Shown: positions 51,457 through 61,133 of the stretch, in pieces | Numbering within the stretch: the first letter of the stretch is position 1 | Layout of the letters: each line of letters begins with the position of its first letter | Assembly: GCA_025558095.1 (NCBI GenBank) | Contig: JAIVFI010000010.1 | Span: 620,001-684,000, forward strand | DNA: 64,000 nt | Direction of reading: 5' to 3' | Source: Hyaloraphidium curvatum | Lineage: Eukaryota > Monoblepharomycota > Hyaloraphidiomycetes > Hyaloraphidiales > Hyaloraphidiaceae | Program-made: the position numbers and the translations under genes | The notes under the pieces: model-generated | What the model saw: only the letters and a program-made list of their open reading frames with translations | Databases searched by the model: none | What the model was told of the DNA's origin: nothing

Positions 51457-54327
51457 CTACCAATCGTCACCCGCGTCCTGGTCGTCGTCCATCACCGAGT
51501 CCCCATCATCGCTGCCATCGGCTTCGAGCTCCTCCCTCAAAGCGCTCGGCTTCTTCACCTTCCCGAGCCGCCGCGGAGCCTCCATTGCCTCCTCCATCCT
51601 CCCCTGCTCCGTCGCCCGCTTGCGGCTGGCCTCCTCCCCGAGCTTGGCGAACATCGCCGACCCCTTCTTGCGCAGCTCCTCCTTCTCCCTCCTCTCATCC
51701 GCGCTCTTGACTTTCTTCCCCTTGCCCTTGTCGTACTCAGCGTCGTAGCTCGACGGCCGCACCCCGATCTTTCCTCCCGCCCCGGCCGACCCCCACCTGT
51801 CGACGGGGCTCGCCCCGTCGGGCGTCCACAGCTCCACCCGCGGCGCCTTGCCGTCCTCCACCAGCTCCCTGAGCACGTCCCCGTCGGGGGTCCCGTACCG
51901 CGACCCGGACGACGCCATGGACGCCGCGCTCCGGCGGCGGTGCTCCGCCTCGCCGCGGATCACGGCGTCCAGCGCCGCGCGCTTGGCGGGCATGGGGGCG
52001 TCCCATGCCACGGCGATGGCGGAGGTGTCGATCGGGGGAGGGCGGGGGAAGACGGCGCCGCCGGTGCGGGGTTCGTCGTCGTCAGAGGAAGAGGATTCGG
52101 AAGCCACCCGGCGCAGGGGCTGGCCGAGCTGAGGCGTCCGCGTAGGTTCGGTGCGCGGCGGCGAAGGGAGCCTCTCAATCTCGGCGGCTGGGGTCGAGGG
52201 CTCCAGCTTGCGCTTCTTGGTCGCCGCGGGAGCAGGTGCAAGATCCGTCACGATCCACCGCGCCTCGACGCCGCCGTTCTTGGGGCTCCGCAACGGGGCG
52301 GCCGGGCCGATCTTCCAATTTGCCTTCTGGGTGGCTTGCAGGCGGTCCCTGTTTGCCTTTGCCGTCGCGGCCGAGGAGCCTGGCTTCGGTGCCTCCTTGC
52401 TCGTCGCCGCGGCCGGCACGCCCTTCGGCTCGGCTTCCTTGCGTTGCGCCGGGCCCTCCTTGCGGCCGGCATCCGCGTTCTCCTTCCGCGCCGACGGCGC
52501 ATCCTTGCCGCCCGCCAGCTTCCCCTCCTCCTTCCGCACGTCGCCGCGCGGCGCCCCGTCCTCGGCCCGCTTCTTGGCCGGCGGCTCCCCCTCCCTGCCC
52601 TCCTCCCGCTTCCGCTTCTTCAGCAGCGCCTTTTCGAGCTCCTTGGCCTCCGCGGCGCCGAGCTTCTCCCCGACGTCGGCGGAGGAAGGTGCCTGCGCCC
52701 ACGCCGGCCGCGGGTCGGGCTTGCGGTCGGCGGGCTCCTTCTTGTCCGGCTGCTTGTCCTTGGACTTGCCCGCCGGCGGCCCGAAAATGTCCGCGATCAC
52801 TGCCGGCCCGTTGCCCGCGGGCTTCGCCTTCTCCGGCTTCGCAGGGCGTTCGGCCTTCTCGGCAGCCGCCTCCCGCCCCGCCTCGGCCCCCACGTCCCTG
52901 CGGACGTACCAAGCGAGGTACGCCCCCTCCTGCCCCTCCCTGTCCACCCGCTCCCACCCAACCTGGCTCCTCCGCTCGTCGTCCATGTGCCACCACACCC
53001 CGTTGGCGGCCTTGACGAACGCGGTGTAGTGCCCGCTCCGCATCGACCCCCCGTGGTGCAGCGTGAGCGCGTACAGGTCGTACGTCCCTGCCTCCGGGGA
53101 CACCGAATAGGGCGCGATGTCCAGCTGCCGGTCGATCCGCACGCGGCGGGCGACCTTGGCCGCGTGGCCCTTGGTGTACCCGAACCGCTTGAGCTGCACC
53201 ACCAGCACCCGCGGCCCGCGCTCGATGCGGACCTCTTTCCGTGCCTCGACGCGGCGCGCGCATTTTTCGCAGGTCCAGTAGGCGTCCTTGCCGCGGAGGA
53301 TCTCGGGGCGGACGAAGCCGGCGAGGCAGCCGGAGACGGAGGAGGAGGAGAGGTCCAGGGGGAGGTCCATGAAGGGGTCGTGGGTGTCGGAGGTGTGGCC
53401 GCAGGTCTGGCAGGTGAGACGGGAGCGTAGGAGGCCGCCGAAGAGGTGCGAGGGGAGGGTGGTGAGGGCGAGCTTCGGCTCGACCCTGGAGGGAAGGTCA
53501 GTTGCTGATCCCGAGGCGGGGAAGCGCCAAACCCACTTCTTGATCCCGAAGCGGGCCATGTACGTCTTCGTGTCGCTGTTCTGCATCGCGTCCACAACCA
53601 TCCGCACGAATTCGTGGGCGTCTTCCTGCCGTCCCATCTTGAACTGCTTGCCGATCATCCGCAGGTTCTCCACGATGTGCCTGGGGCTGAAGGGCCCACC
53701 CGCCCGCGATCCGAAACAGCGCCCCACAAAGTTTTCCAGGTCACAGGTCATGCAGAACCCGGTGCCCCCGCGCCGCGTGGCGCACGACCGCGAGTGGTGG
53801 CCCGAGAGGAGGTACTCTGCCAGCGGCGGGGTGTGCGCCAGGCACTGCAGCGACGAGTTCAGGAAGCACGTGTTGCCCAGGTTGCCGAGGCCGGGCGCGG
53901 CGGGGTGCATGGACCGCCAGTCGCGCGGGATCAGGGCGGGGTCGAGGATCTGCGGGCCGTCCCGGGCCAGCACGGTCTCGCCGCCCGCGGGGGCGGCGGG
54001 GGCGCCCTGTGCCGCCTTGCCGCCCGCGGTGCGTACGGCGTCTGCGTTGATCGGGCGGTACTTCTTCCGCAGGTCCTCGTATGCGCGGTCAGGCGCTGTG
54101 GACTCGACAAAGTTGATGCGGCGGGCGAGCAGCGGGTTCGGTACGCCGACGGGGGCCGCGGCCACCGCATCGCCGGTGTCGCGATTCACAGAGGCCCCCT
54201 TCTTGTCGGTAGCCTTTGCCGCCAGCGTGCTCAGCAGGTGCTTCGATTGCAGCTGCGCGTCGAGCGGGCGCGGCTTCTTCCCGCCGTGCGCGCCCCGCGC
54301 CGCCGCGGCGTCGGTCTCGACGGCCAT
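51457..54327 (-). CDS. Ubiquitin-specific protease, USP36/USP42-like
   Basis: Exons 54327-53537 and 53485-51457 encode 939 aa. A cysteine protease that removes ubiquitin. The Cys box is GLGNLGNTCFLNSSLQCL with Cys154. Zinc-binding pairs CQTC and CEKC form the fingers subdomain. The His box is MRSGHYTAFVKA with H416, followed by WWHMDDE. Residues about 450-939 are Lys/Glu/Ala/Pro-rich and disordered with basic nuclear-localisation-like KKRKRE and KKRKLE clusters, as in nucleolar USP36. The only intron (53486-53536, GTGGGT, AACTGACC, CTCCAG) is 51 nt, so the frame reads through if it is retained. The start at 54327 precedes a short linker. The gene is divergent from the ABM monooxygenase gene. 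Confidence 0.92.
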   Translation of the reverse strand: MAVETDAAAARGAHGGKKPRPLDAQLQSKHLLSTLAAKATDKKGASVNRDTGDAVAAAPVGVPNPLLARRINFVESTAPDRAYEDLRKKYRPINADAVRTAGGKAAQGAPAAPAGGETVLARDGPQILDPALIPRDWRSMHPAAPGLGNLGNTCFLNSSLQCLAHTPPLAEYLLSGHHSRSCATRRGGTGFCMTCDLENFVGRCFGSRAGGPFSPRHIVENLRMIGKQFKMGRQEDAHEFVRMVVDAMQNSDTKTYMARFGIKKWVWRFPASGSATDLPSRVEPKLALTTLPSHLFGGLLRSRLTCQTCGHTSDTHDPFMDLPLDLSSSSVSGCLAGFVRPEILRGKDAYWTCEKCARRVEARKEVRIERGPRVLVVQLKRFGYTKGHAAKVARRVRIDRQLDIAPYSVSPEAGTYDLYALTLHHGGSMRSGHYTAFVKAANGVWWHMDDERRSQVGWERVDREGQEGAYLAWYVRRDVGAEAGREAAAEKAERPAKPEKAKPAGNGPAVIADIFGPPAGKSKDKQPDKKEPADRKPDPRPAWAQAPSSADVGEKLGAAEAKELEKALLKKRKREEGREGEPPAKKRAEDGAPRGDVRKEEGKLAGGKDAPSARKENADAGRKEGPAQRKEAEPKGVPAAATSKEAPKPGSSAATAKANRDRLQATQKANWKIGPAAPLRSPKNGGVEARWIVTDLAPAPAATKKRKLEPSTPAAEIERLPSPPRTEPTRTPQLGQPLRRVASESSSSDDDEPRTGGAVFPRPPPIDTSAIAVAWDAPMPAKRAALDAVIRGEAEHRRRSAASMASSGSRYGTPDGDVLRELVEDGKAPRVELWTPDGASPVDRWGSAGAGGKIGVRPSSYDAEYDKGKGKKVKSADERREKEELRKKGSAMFAKLGEEASRKRATEQGRMEEAMEAPRRLGKVKKPSALREELEADGSDDGDSVMDDDQDAGDDW

Positions 54328-54485
54328 TTCGGACCGCGGTGGCCGGCCGGCAGGCTGCCCCGATGGGCGCCGAGTGCGGGAGGCTCTAGAGAAAAGTGGC
54401 TGTTTGCGATGTTTGGGTCGCCGCCCAACGCACCGTGCGGAGCGGTCACCTTCTCGCCTCCATCCCACGCCCGCCACTGAACACG

Positions 54486-54881
54486 ATGCCCGTCCGAATC
54501 CTCGCCAGCGTGAGCCCATCCCGCTTCTTTTTCCGAGTGGACACTCAGCCGCCCCAAGATCAACGTCAAGCCCGGCTCCGAGGCCGCACTCATCGCCGAG
54601 TTTGGCCCCATGTGCAAAGCGTCCCGCGCCGAACCCGGGTGCCGCGAGTACACTCTCACGCAGGATCAGGAAAAGTCCACGGTCTTTTGGGTTGTGGAGA
54701 TGTACGGTGGGTTGCCCGCTAGCGGTCGCCACCCCGGCCCGGGCCGACCCGCCTCCGGGCAGACGACGACGCCGCGATCCAGGCCCACTTCGACAGCGAG
54801 CACTTCAAGGGGCTCGGACCCAAGATCGGGCCGCTGCTGGATGGCGCGCCGACGATCCACAGGGTCAACATCGTGGTCTGA
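54486..54881 (+). CDS. Antibiotic biosynthesis monooxygenase (ABM) domain protein
   Basis: Three exons (54486-54509, 54559-54706, 54763-54881) give 96 aa, the usual length of single ABM/YgiN-type proteins. The dimeric ferredoxin-like fold is indicated by the order: MPVRILASINVKPGSEAALIAEF (first strand and helix), GCREYTLTQD, STVFWVVEMYDDDAAIQAH and SEHFKGL, with the conserved W...E and H...SEHF pattern. Such proteins oxidise quinones or aromatic polyketides. Both introns (49 and 56 nt) were chosen by phase; intron 1 ends in AAG. It could be overlooked because exon 1 codes only eight residues. Divergent from the USP gene (158 bp apart), convergent with the SDR gene. Confidence 0.82.
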
Positions 54882-54944
54882 GCCGTGTGGCGGGGACGGG
54901 GCGAATCTATCTTTGTGTCTCCCCGGCGCGTTTTCCTGCCAATT

Positions 54945-56235
54945 CTACGGCTCCGAGCCGAACGGGGGCCCGCCGGCGCCCGCCATGAGCCCGCCGTCCA
55001 CGACGATGCCGGTGCCGGTGACGAACGACGACTCGGAAGAGGCGAGGAAGAGGGCGACGTTCTGTCGAGCGGCAAACTCAGTCTCGTCGAGGGCACATCG
55101 CGGCAAGGACCCACCGCGACCTCGAGGGGGGACGCCCAGCGCTTCAGAACGTTCGACGAGGCGAATGCTGGGGAGCGTAAGCCCTCGCGTTGCCGCGGAC
55201 AGCCGGCAGATCAAACCTATCCGCGTCGCCTCCCGCTCCTCCTCGGGCAGCTGCTCCAGGCCGTCGAAGATGTTGGTGTCCGTCAGCCCCGGGTGGATGC
55301 TGCCGCCGATGGCCGCTGTCAATCCCGTCCCGTCAGCCGGACGAAGGATGGCGCCCACCAGTTCACCCGGATGTTGTGCTTGCCCAGGCTCAGCGCCGCG
55401 TACCTTGTCGCCCCCAGCACCCCGTGCTTGGTCATCGTGTCTGCCTTCCCGTTAGCCCTTCGCCCGGGCAGCGCGGAAAGCGGGCAACCCACAGTCGAAC
55501 GGCCCGCAGTTGCCCGACAGCCCCGCGACGCTCGACACGCTGACGATGCTCGCGGCTTCCTTCACCCCCTTGTCGCGCTTCTTCATGCTCCGCGCGGCTG
55601 CCTTGATCCCCAGGTAGACGCCGGTGAGGTTCACCGCCACGGTCTTGTTGTAGTCCGCGGTGGGGTGCTCCTCGAGGGGCAGCGAGCCGTCGCCGAGGCC
55701 GATGCCGGCGTTGCTGCGCCGGAACCGCGCGTCAGGTCGCGTGCGAGCAGCACGGCGCCGGGAGACCCACTTGAAGAGGATGTCCAGCGGCCCGAACTCC
55801 CTCTCGGCGCTTCATCCGTCGTCAGCACCTTCGCGCCGACATCCGCCGGCGGCAACCCACGTCGCAACGGCCGCATCCCACTGCTCCTCGCTCGTCACGT
55901 CCAGCTGCACCCAAACTGCTCCCGATCAGCGACTTCCGTCCCTCTTCCGGCGGAACGGACCGTCCCACCGGCCTCCCCTCCGGCGCCCTTGATCTCCTCC
56001 ACCAGGTCCCGGCCCTGCGCTTCCAACGAGGGGATGTCGGTCACCACCACCCTCGCTCCATGTTCCGCAAACAGCTTCGCGGCGGCCTTGACGCGTTCGT
56101 CAGACACGCGGAGCTTCCGCACGAGAGAGTGAGGGGACCCACGCGCCCGATGCCCTTGGGGGACGCGGCGCCGGTGATGAGCGCGACGCGGGGGGAGGAG
56201 GTGGAGTGGTTGTGCAGGCGCGGAGGGTGGGGCAT
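54945..56235 (-). CDS. Short-chain dehydrogenase/reductase
   Basis: Eight exons (56235-56143, 56086-55969, 55915-55861, 55809-55771, 55713-55493, 55440-55359, 55299-55217, 55141-54945) give 295 aa. A classical NAD(P)-dependent SDR: the cofactor motif is TGAASPKGIG, then VQLDVTSEEQW, the NNAG motif (split by an intron), SVSSVAG with the catalytic Ser, Y176TMTK180, CIHPGLTDT and FVTGTGIVVDGG. Every motif except the first needs splicing, so intron placement is well constrained. The last intron (55142-55216, donor GTTTGA) is least certain because the frame stays open through it. The stop lies 63 bp from the ABM stop. The substrate is unknown. Confidence 0.88.
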
Positions 56236-56395
56236 CGTGGAGCTTCGGAGACAGTACCGGGTCAATGAAACTGTGCCGGGCGGAGGAACGGGAAGGCGGA
56301 GTCCGCGGCGTCTCAAAAGCCGACCGCGACGCGCTGAAGCAGCCGCGTGCACACGCGTTCGACTAAATCAGTTAGCCTCTGAAGCGCGTTGGAAA

Positions 56396-57052
56396 ATGTC
56401 CTCCGTCGAGCTCCACTTCGGCTACCACATCAGCCTGCGCCAACTTGTCGAGAACGCGTTCGTCTTCCGCCGGTGGCGCCCCGCGGTCGAGGAGCTGCGC
56501 CTCGCGCACCGCTCGCGCGTTGCGAACCCGTTCAGCGCGCTGCCCGTCGAACTGCTGCAAATGATCGAAGAGGCGCTCTGGGAAGCGATCCGGGATCCCC
56601 TGGTCGACCCGCACAAGTACGATGACGACCCGGAGTTCGACTGGTGGCGGTTCTCCTTCGAGATCATGAACGAGGACTTTCGGGAAGCGGCCGACCTGGT
56701 CAGGGAGCAGCTCGGAGTCGCTCTCGTGAAACGCGCGGATGCCTGGATCTATGATTTTGAGTTCAGCGACTTCCTGGCCTTCCTCGTCGTCGACCGCCGT
56801 GACCCCGTGCTGGTCAGCACCGGCCGGGATAAGCTGCAATTCGTCGCGGCAAGCCGCCGCATCTCGTTCCGCGACTACAAGGTGAAGAAGAAGCAGATCG
56901 CACTTCTGGACAGGGCCGTCAAGGTGCTGCGCCTCGACGTCTACGAGGAACCAGAGGAGGACGTGCCCTTCTTCAGCTTCGACAAATGTCCATGGACGAT
57001 CGACGAAGATCCGGAACCTGGCTGGATCCTCGTGCTTTCCTGCTCCGACTAG
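56396..57052 (+). CDS. F-box-like tandem paralogue 1
   Basis: A single exon of 218 aa, the first of three tandem paralogues. The shared plan is a short N-terminal segment (Q-LVENAFVFRRWRPAVEELRLAHRSR), an F-box-like NPFSALPVELLQMIEEALW at about 45-63, a variable middle, a VKVLRLDVYEEP strand, and a C-terminal CPWTIDEDPEPGWILV. LP-x-ELL-x-x-I is the F-box start pattern, which recruits Skp1, but the motif is short and offset, so the family assignment is tentative. Similarity among the three copies is clear throughout, implying local duplication. Divergent from the SDR gene, with 160 bp between starts. Confidence 0.7.
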   Translation: MSSVELHFGYHISLRQLVENAFVFRRWRPAVEELRLAHRSRVANPFSALPVELLQMIEEALWEAIRDPLVDPHKYDDDPEFDWWRFSFEIMNEDFREAADLVREQLGVALVKRADAWIYDFEFSDFLAFLVVDRRDPVLVSTGRDKLQFVAASRRISFRDYKVKKKQIALLDRAVKVLRLDVYEEPEEDVPFFSFDKCPWTIDEDPEPGWILVLSCSD

Positions 57053-57283
57053 TGCCGGGCTCCTCGTTCGAGGATGGTGACGCGTGCCGCTCTCCAATAC
57101 AAGATCTGCCTGTTGTCGACCCTCCTTATGGTCTTCAACCAGATCGTTTGAAAGCACGAGCTTCACGTCCACGTCCTCACGTCGCCGGCCGGTGAAGTCA
57201 ACGAACTGTTTCTTCGCGCACGGGCGAGTCAGGTACTCAATCACTTCTGCGCTCGGCATCTCACTTTCTGCGCAGCCGAAACC

Positions 57284-57955
57284 ATGTCCTCCTACGACGA
57301 GTACCTCCCGAATCAGTTCACCGAAGCGTACGACACGTCATTCTTCGGCCTGAACATCAGCGCTCGCCAGGTCATCGAGAACGCACTCGTGTTTCCGAAC
57401 TGGTGCCCCGCGGCGGAGGAGCTGCGCCTCACGCACCGCTCGCGCCTCGACAATCCTTTCAGCGCGCTGCCGTGGGAGCTGCTCGAAGGGATCGAAAAGG
57501 CGCTCTGGAAATCGATTCGCGCCGATCTGACCAAGGGGTACGGTACCGACGGCAGATCCGTGCATTTCTACTTGCCGGACGAGTACGAGAAGGCCAGGAC
57601 GGCGCTTCGGCAGGAGTTTGGTCTCTCCGTGCAGATTCGCCCGGACGCGTGGCTCGAATATGCCGCCTACGACTGCCTGGCCCTGCTGATCCTCCCTCGC
57701 AACGATGACGTGTGGAGCGTCAAGCGCCCCGTTACTCCCCGCGATATCAAGATCGGCAAGAAGGACGTCGCACGTCTTATTAGGGCCGTGAACGCGCTCC
57801 GTCTCGTCGTGTATAAGGACCCGCCGGACGGAGACGTCGAATGGGACTGGACTGACAGAGGCGACGGAGGCGACGTTGGCGAGTGCCCCTGGACTACTGA
57901 AGACGACCCCGAGCCAGAGTGGATTCTCGTTCACGTGCCGGCGGTTCCTTTGTAG
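57284..57955 (+). CDS. F-box-like tandem paralogue 2
   Basis: A single exon of 223 aa, 231 bp downstream of paralogue 1. It keeps NISARQVIENALVF, PAAEELRLTHRSR, the F-box-like NPFSALPWELLEGIEKALW, a RAVNALRLVVYKDPP block, and the C-terminal CPWTTEDDPEPEWILV. The middle third differs most from paralogue 1. No signal peptide or membrane segment. Function unknown; it could be a substrate adaptor for SCF ligases or a fungal-specific family. Confidence 0.7.
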   Translation: MSSYDEYLPNQFTEAYDTSFFGLNISARQVIENALVFPNWCPAAEELRLTHRSRLDNPFSALPWELLEGIEKALWKSIRADLTKGYGTDGRSVHFYLPDEYEKARTALRQEFGLSVQIRPDAWLEYAAYDCLALLILPRNDDVWSVKRPVTPRDIKIGKKDVARLIRAVNALRLVVYKDPPDGDVEWDWTDRGDGGDVGECPWTTEDDPEPEWILVHVPAVPL

Positions 57956-58064
57956 ATGGCACGTCGGTGGTTCCTTTTTAGATCTCGAAGTCAGGTCATC
58001 TTTCTCATTCCATGCGGGCGCCGCGTCCGATCATCCGTCCAAATTACCTAACAGAACGCGAAAC

Positions 58065-58775
58065 ATGACCTTCGGCGCCTCCGTCGAGCTCTACTTCGGC
58101 CTCCATGCCTCCGCGCGCCAGCTGATCCGGAACGTGGCCGTGTTTGCCGAGTGGCGCCTCGTGGTCGAGGAGCTCCGCCTCGCGCACCGTTCGCGCGCCG
58201 CGAACCCGTTCAGCACGCTGCCCCATTAACTGCTGGAAATGATCGAGAAGTTTCTTCGGGAGTCGATCGATGCGGACTCGCCCTGGGGCCTCCCCGGCGA
58301 AATCTGGGAGGAGACTTGGGGCTGGCCTTGGGAGCGCTTCAGGCTCGAGCGGGAGCTGCCCGCAATCCGGGAGATGTTTGAAGAAAGATTCGGGCTGACA
58401 GTCAAGCATCGAGAGGGCGTCAAGAACGAGAACAGACAGTTCGTTGAGGACGATTTCTTCGACTGCCTCGTGTTCCTCGTGCTCGATCGTGACGAAGCCG
58501 AGCTCGCCAGTGTCGAGGGGTCCCGAACCAGGGGTTGGCCAAGGGACGTCGCGGCAGCAAGCTGCGAGATTCCACACTCGTTCTTCTCGGTCAAGAAGCG
58601 GGAGGTCGCGCGGCTCGCCCGGGCGGTCAAGGTGCTGCGGCTAGACGCGTTCCGCGCGCCCTCGGACGAGCCATTCTCCTGGATCAACAGATGCGAACAC
58701 CCGGACTGCCCTTGGACGGTGGACGAGGAACGGAAGCCGGCGTGGATCGTCAATCTTTCCAGCTTTACCTATTGA
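58065..58775 (+). pseudogene. F-box-like tandem paralogue 3, interrupted by a nonsense codon
   Basis: The frame from ATG 58065 continues to a stop ending at 58775 but is cut by TAA at 58227-58229. At that position the other copies have Glu in LPxELL, so a GAA/GAG-to-TAA change explains it. The sequence after the stop stays in frame (LLEMIEKFLRESIDA..., VKVLRLDAF, CPWTVDEERKPAWIV) and is otherwise undamaged, suggesting recent inactivation, readthrough or a sequencing error. Reinitiation at an ATG around 58239 is possible but would lose the N-terminal conserved block. Confidence 0.75.
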
Positions 58776-58987
58776 TCGACCGAACAGCGCGCATTCTTCG
58801 CGCCACGCGGAACACCTCTCTCCCCTTGATGTCATCGCAGCCGCCTCTCCTAGCGGCACCAGCAACCTTCCATTTCGGGACGCACCTTGGCGATCGGGAC
58901 CGCCGACCGCCTGACTTTGCGCCCCAGCCACACGGCGGCAAGTCGGCATCAGGCACCGTCAGCCGCAAAAGCGCCGACCTCGCCGCG

Positions 58988-60877
58988 ATGCGCCCGGTGC
59001 TGCTCCTGCTGCTCCTCCTCGCCGCTGCGGCGCCCGCGCTCGGCCAGTGCCCGCTGAACACGACGGTGCGGCCGTCGCGGCGGCTCTGCTCCTCGGTCGG
59101 GGCGCCGGCCACGGCCTCGGGGGACCTGGCCATCGGCTCGCCCAACGGCCGCCTCGCGTTCCTGCTGGGCGTCAACCCGCGCATCCTGCGAGCCGGGGCG
59201 GCGGCGCCGGCGTGGAACCGCTCATTCGTCGCCCGCGGGACAGGATGCCCCCCCGCGGCCTTCTCGGTGCGCTTCACAGCTGGGTCCGTCTCGGTGTCCT
59301 GCCGCGGCACCGAGGCTGCACGCGTCACCCTGCGCCGCGCTGGCATCGCCGCCGTGAGGATCGCCATCGCAAACACGGGCATCGTCACCTTCCTCGGCCC
59401 GGCGAACCAGACCGTGCTCACGCTGCGGCCCGGCTCGGCCGCCGCCGCGTGGACCGTCAGCCTGCGGACGGTAACGCCCAAGACCACCGCCAAGGCGGCC
59501 GTACCGACCACCCGGCGCCTTGCACCCACCACCGCGCGCCCCAAGGCCACCACAGCTCGGCCGCCGGCCACCACGGCCCGCCCGCAGACCCCATGCTCGT
59601 CGCGCGGCTGGATGTCACTGGATGGCGGGCTCGTCGACCAGAACGTCTACTCGTTCGTCAACATGGCCGACGGCTCGGTGCTGCTCGGGGGCACGTTCAG
59701 ATCCGTCAACTTCACGTCCGGCCCGCGGAGGGGCCAGTCCTTCGCCACCCCCAGGGGCCTCGCCAACTTCACCGGCCGCACCTTCGCCCCCCTCTTCCCC
59801 GAGCCCTCCTTTGTCCGCGGGCTCTCGGGGGGCTTCGAGCTGCGCGACAACTTCAACATCATCGACTGCGCCGGCTACCTGTACATCAGCGGCCGCACCG
59901 CGCTCTTTGCCGGCGGCCACATCTACATGCGGGACCCGGCGGGCGAATGGGCCGCCATCGACGAGGCATACCCGGGCATCCCGACGGCCTTCTTCTTTGG
60001 CAACATGTTTGGCCGCGGCGTGTGCGACGCCTCGCGCGGCAAGGTCTACTTCGAGGGCTCCTTCTTCGACGATTTCGGACCCGTGAAGGCGGTGGCGGCG
60101 TGGGACCAGAACGCGCGCACGTGGTCGGCCATGGGCACGGGTCTCGGGCGGTTCGCGAGCCAGGTGCGCACGCTCGCCGTCGACGTTACCAGCGGCCTGG
60201 TGTACGCCGGCGGCGAGTTCCTGCGGGACGGACCGAACTCCAGGGACCTCTACCGCGTGGCAGTCTTCGACGGCACGTCGTGGGAGAACCTCGGCGGGGG
60301 CACGGACGGCGCCGTCAAGGCGCTGGCTGTGGGATACGGCACCTCCGAGCCGTTCCTCTACGTCGGCGGCGAATTCTCCAAGGTCTACCCCACCGCCGAC
60401 CGCTCCGAAGCTTCGGCGATCACGGTCAACAACATCGCCATCTGGCGCACCCGCTCGCGCACCTGGTCCCGCCTCCCGCACCAGGGCCCGGCCTCGGCGA
60501 TCGGCCTCGGCCCGTTGGACCTCATCCTCCTCGGCGTGTCGGCGATCCACACCCGCCCGTACTGCGGCGCCCCCGGAACGTGCGAGCAGGACTCCACGGT
60601 GCTGCTGGGCGGTTACTTCCGCACCTTCGGACCCGTGAGCACGCGGTCCGTGGTGCGGTACCGGCCGCTCGTACCCTCCGTGGAGGCGCTCGGGGACGGG
60701 GTGCCGTTGTCGGAGCCGCAGTCCAACGACGGGTTCGTGGATTCGCTGGGGATGGGGCCGGGGCCGTGCCCGGGGGAGGAGTACGTGTACGCGGGGGGGA
60801 CCTTCATGATGGCGCCGCGCGCGTTCAGCACCACCGACAGGTTCGGGAACGTGGCCATGTACGGGCTGCTGCCTTGA
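58988..60877 (+). CDS. Secreted Rax2-like beta-propeller protein with a lectin-like N-terminus
   Basis: A single exon of 629 aa. Signal peptide MRPVLLLLLLLAAAAPALG. Residues about 25-160 resemble a bulb-type lectin domain (SGDLAIGSPNGRLAFLLG, TGIVTFLGPANQTVLTLRPG). A Thr-rich linker follows (TTARPKATTARPPATTARP), likely O-glycosylated. The remaining 420 residues carry repeated strands of the form VLLGGTF, VYAGGEF, LYVGGEF, VLLGGYF and VYAGGTF, as in kelch/Rax2-like cortical proteins. Several NxS/T sites occur. No transmembrane segment is seen after the signal, so it is secreted or wall-associated. ATG 58988 is chosen for the signal peptide. Confidence 0.75.
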   Translation: MRPVLLLLLLLAAAAPALGQCPLNTTVRPSRRLCSSVGAPATASGDLAIGSPNGRLAFLLGVNPRILRAGAAAPAWNRSFVARGTGCPPAAFSVRFTAGSVSVSCRGTEAARVTLRRAGIAAVRIAIANTGIVTFLGPANQTVLTLRPGSAAAAWTVSLRTVTPKTTAKAAVPTTRRLAPTTARPKATTARPPATTARPQTPCSSRGWMSLDGGLVDQNVYSFVNMADGSVLLGGTFRSVNFTSGPRRGQSFATPRGLANFTGRTFAPLFPEPSFVRGLSGGFELRDNFNIIDCAGYLYISGRTALFAGGHIYMRDPAGEWAAIDEAYPGIPTAFFFGNMFGRGVCDASRGKVYFEGSFFDDFGPVKAVAAWDQNARTWSAMGTGLGRFASQVRTLAVDVTSGLVYAGGEFLRDGPNSRDLYRVAVFDGTSWENLGGGTDGAVKALAVGYGTSEPFLYVGGEFSKVYPTADRSEASAITVNNIAIWRTRSRTWSRLPHQGPASAIGLGPLDLILLGVSAIHTRPYCGAPGTCEQDSTVLLGGYFRTFGPVSTRSVVRYRPLVPSVEALGDGVPLSEPQSNDGFVDSLGMGPGPCPGEEYVYAGGTFMMAPRAFSTTDRFGNVAMYGLLP

Positions 60878-61133
60878 TGGCGTCGAGGGGGATGCTGCGA
60901 TCGGCGCAACTCATAAGGCAGGGAAAATGGCATTGGATCTTCTGGGGAACTAGGCGTTGGAGGGGAAAACCGGCACTACACTTGGCAAGAATGTTATCGG
61001 GCTTCCAAACGGCTTCAGTCTCTGCGCAATTCCGCAACCTCTGCAGTTCCTCAGGTCCGGCCTCGAAACGTACCCTTTGGAAATGGTGAGTCGGTCGGTT
61101 GGCGTCGCTCTGTTTACGCGCACATGCCCTGCC

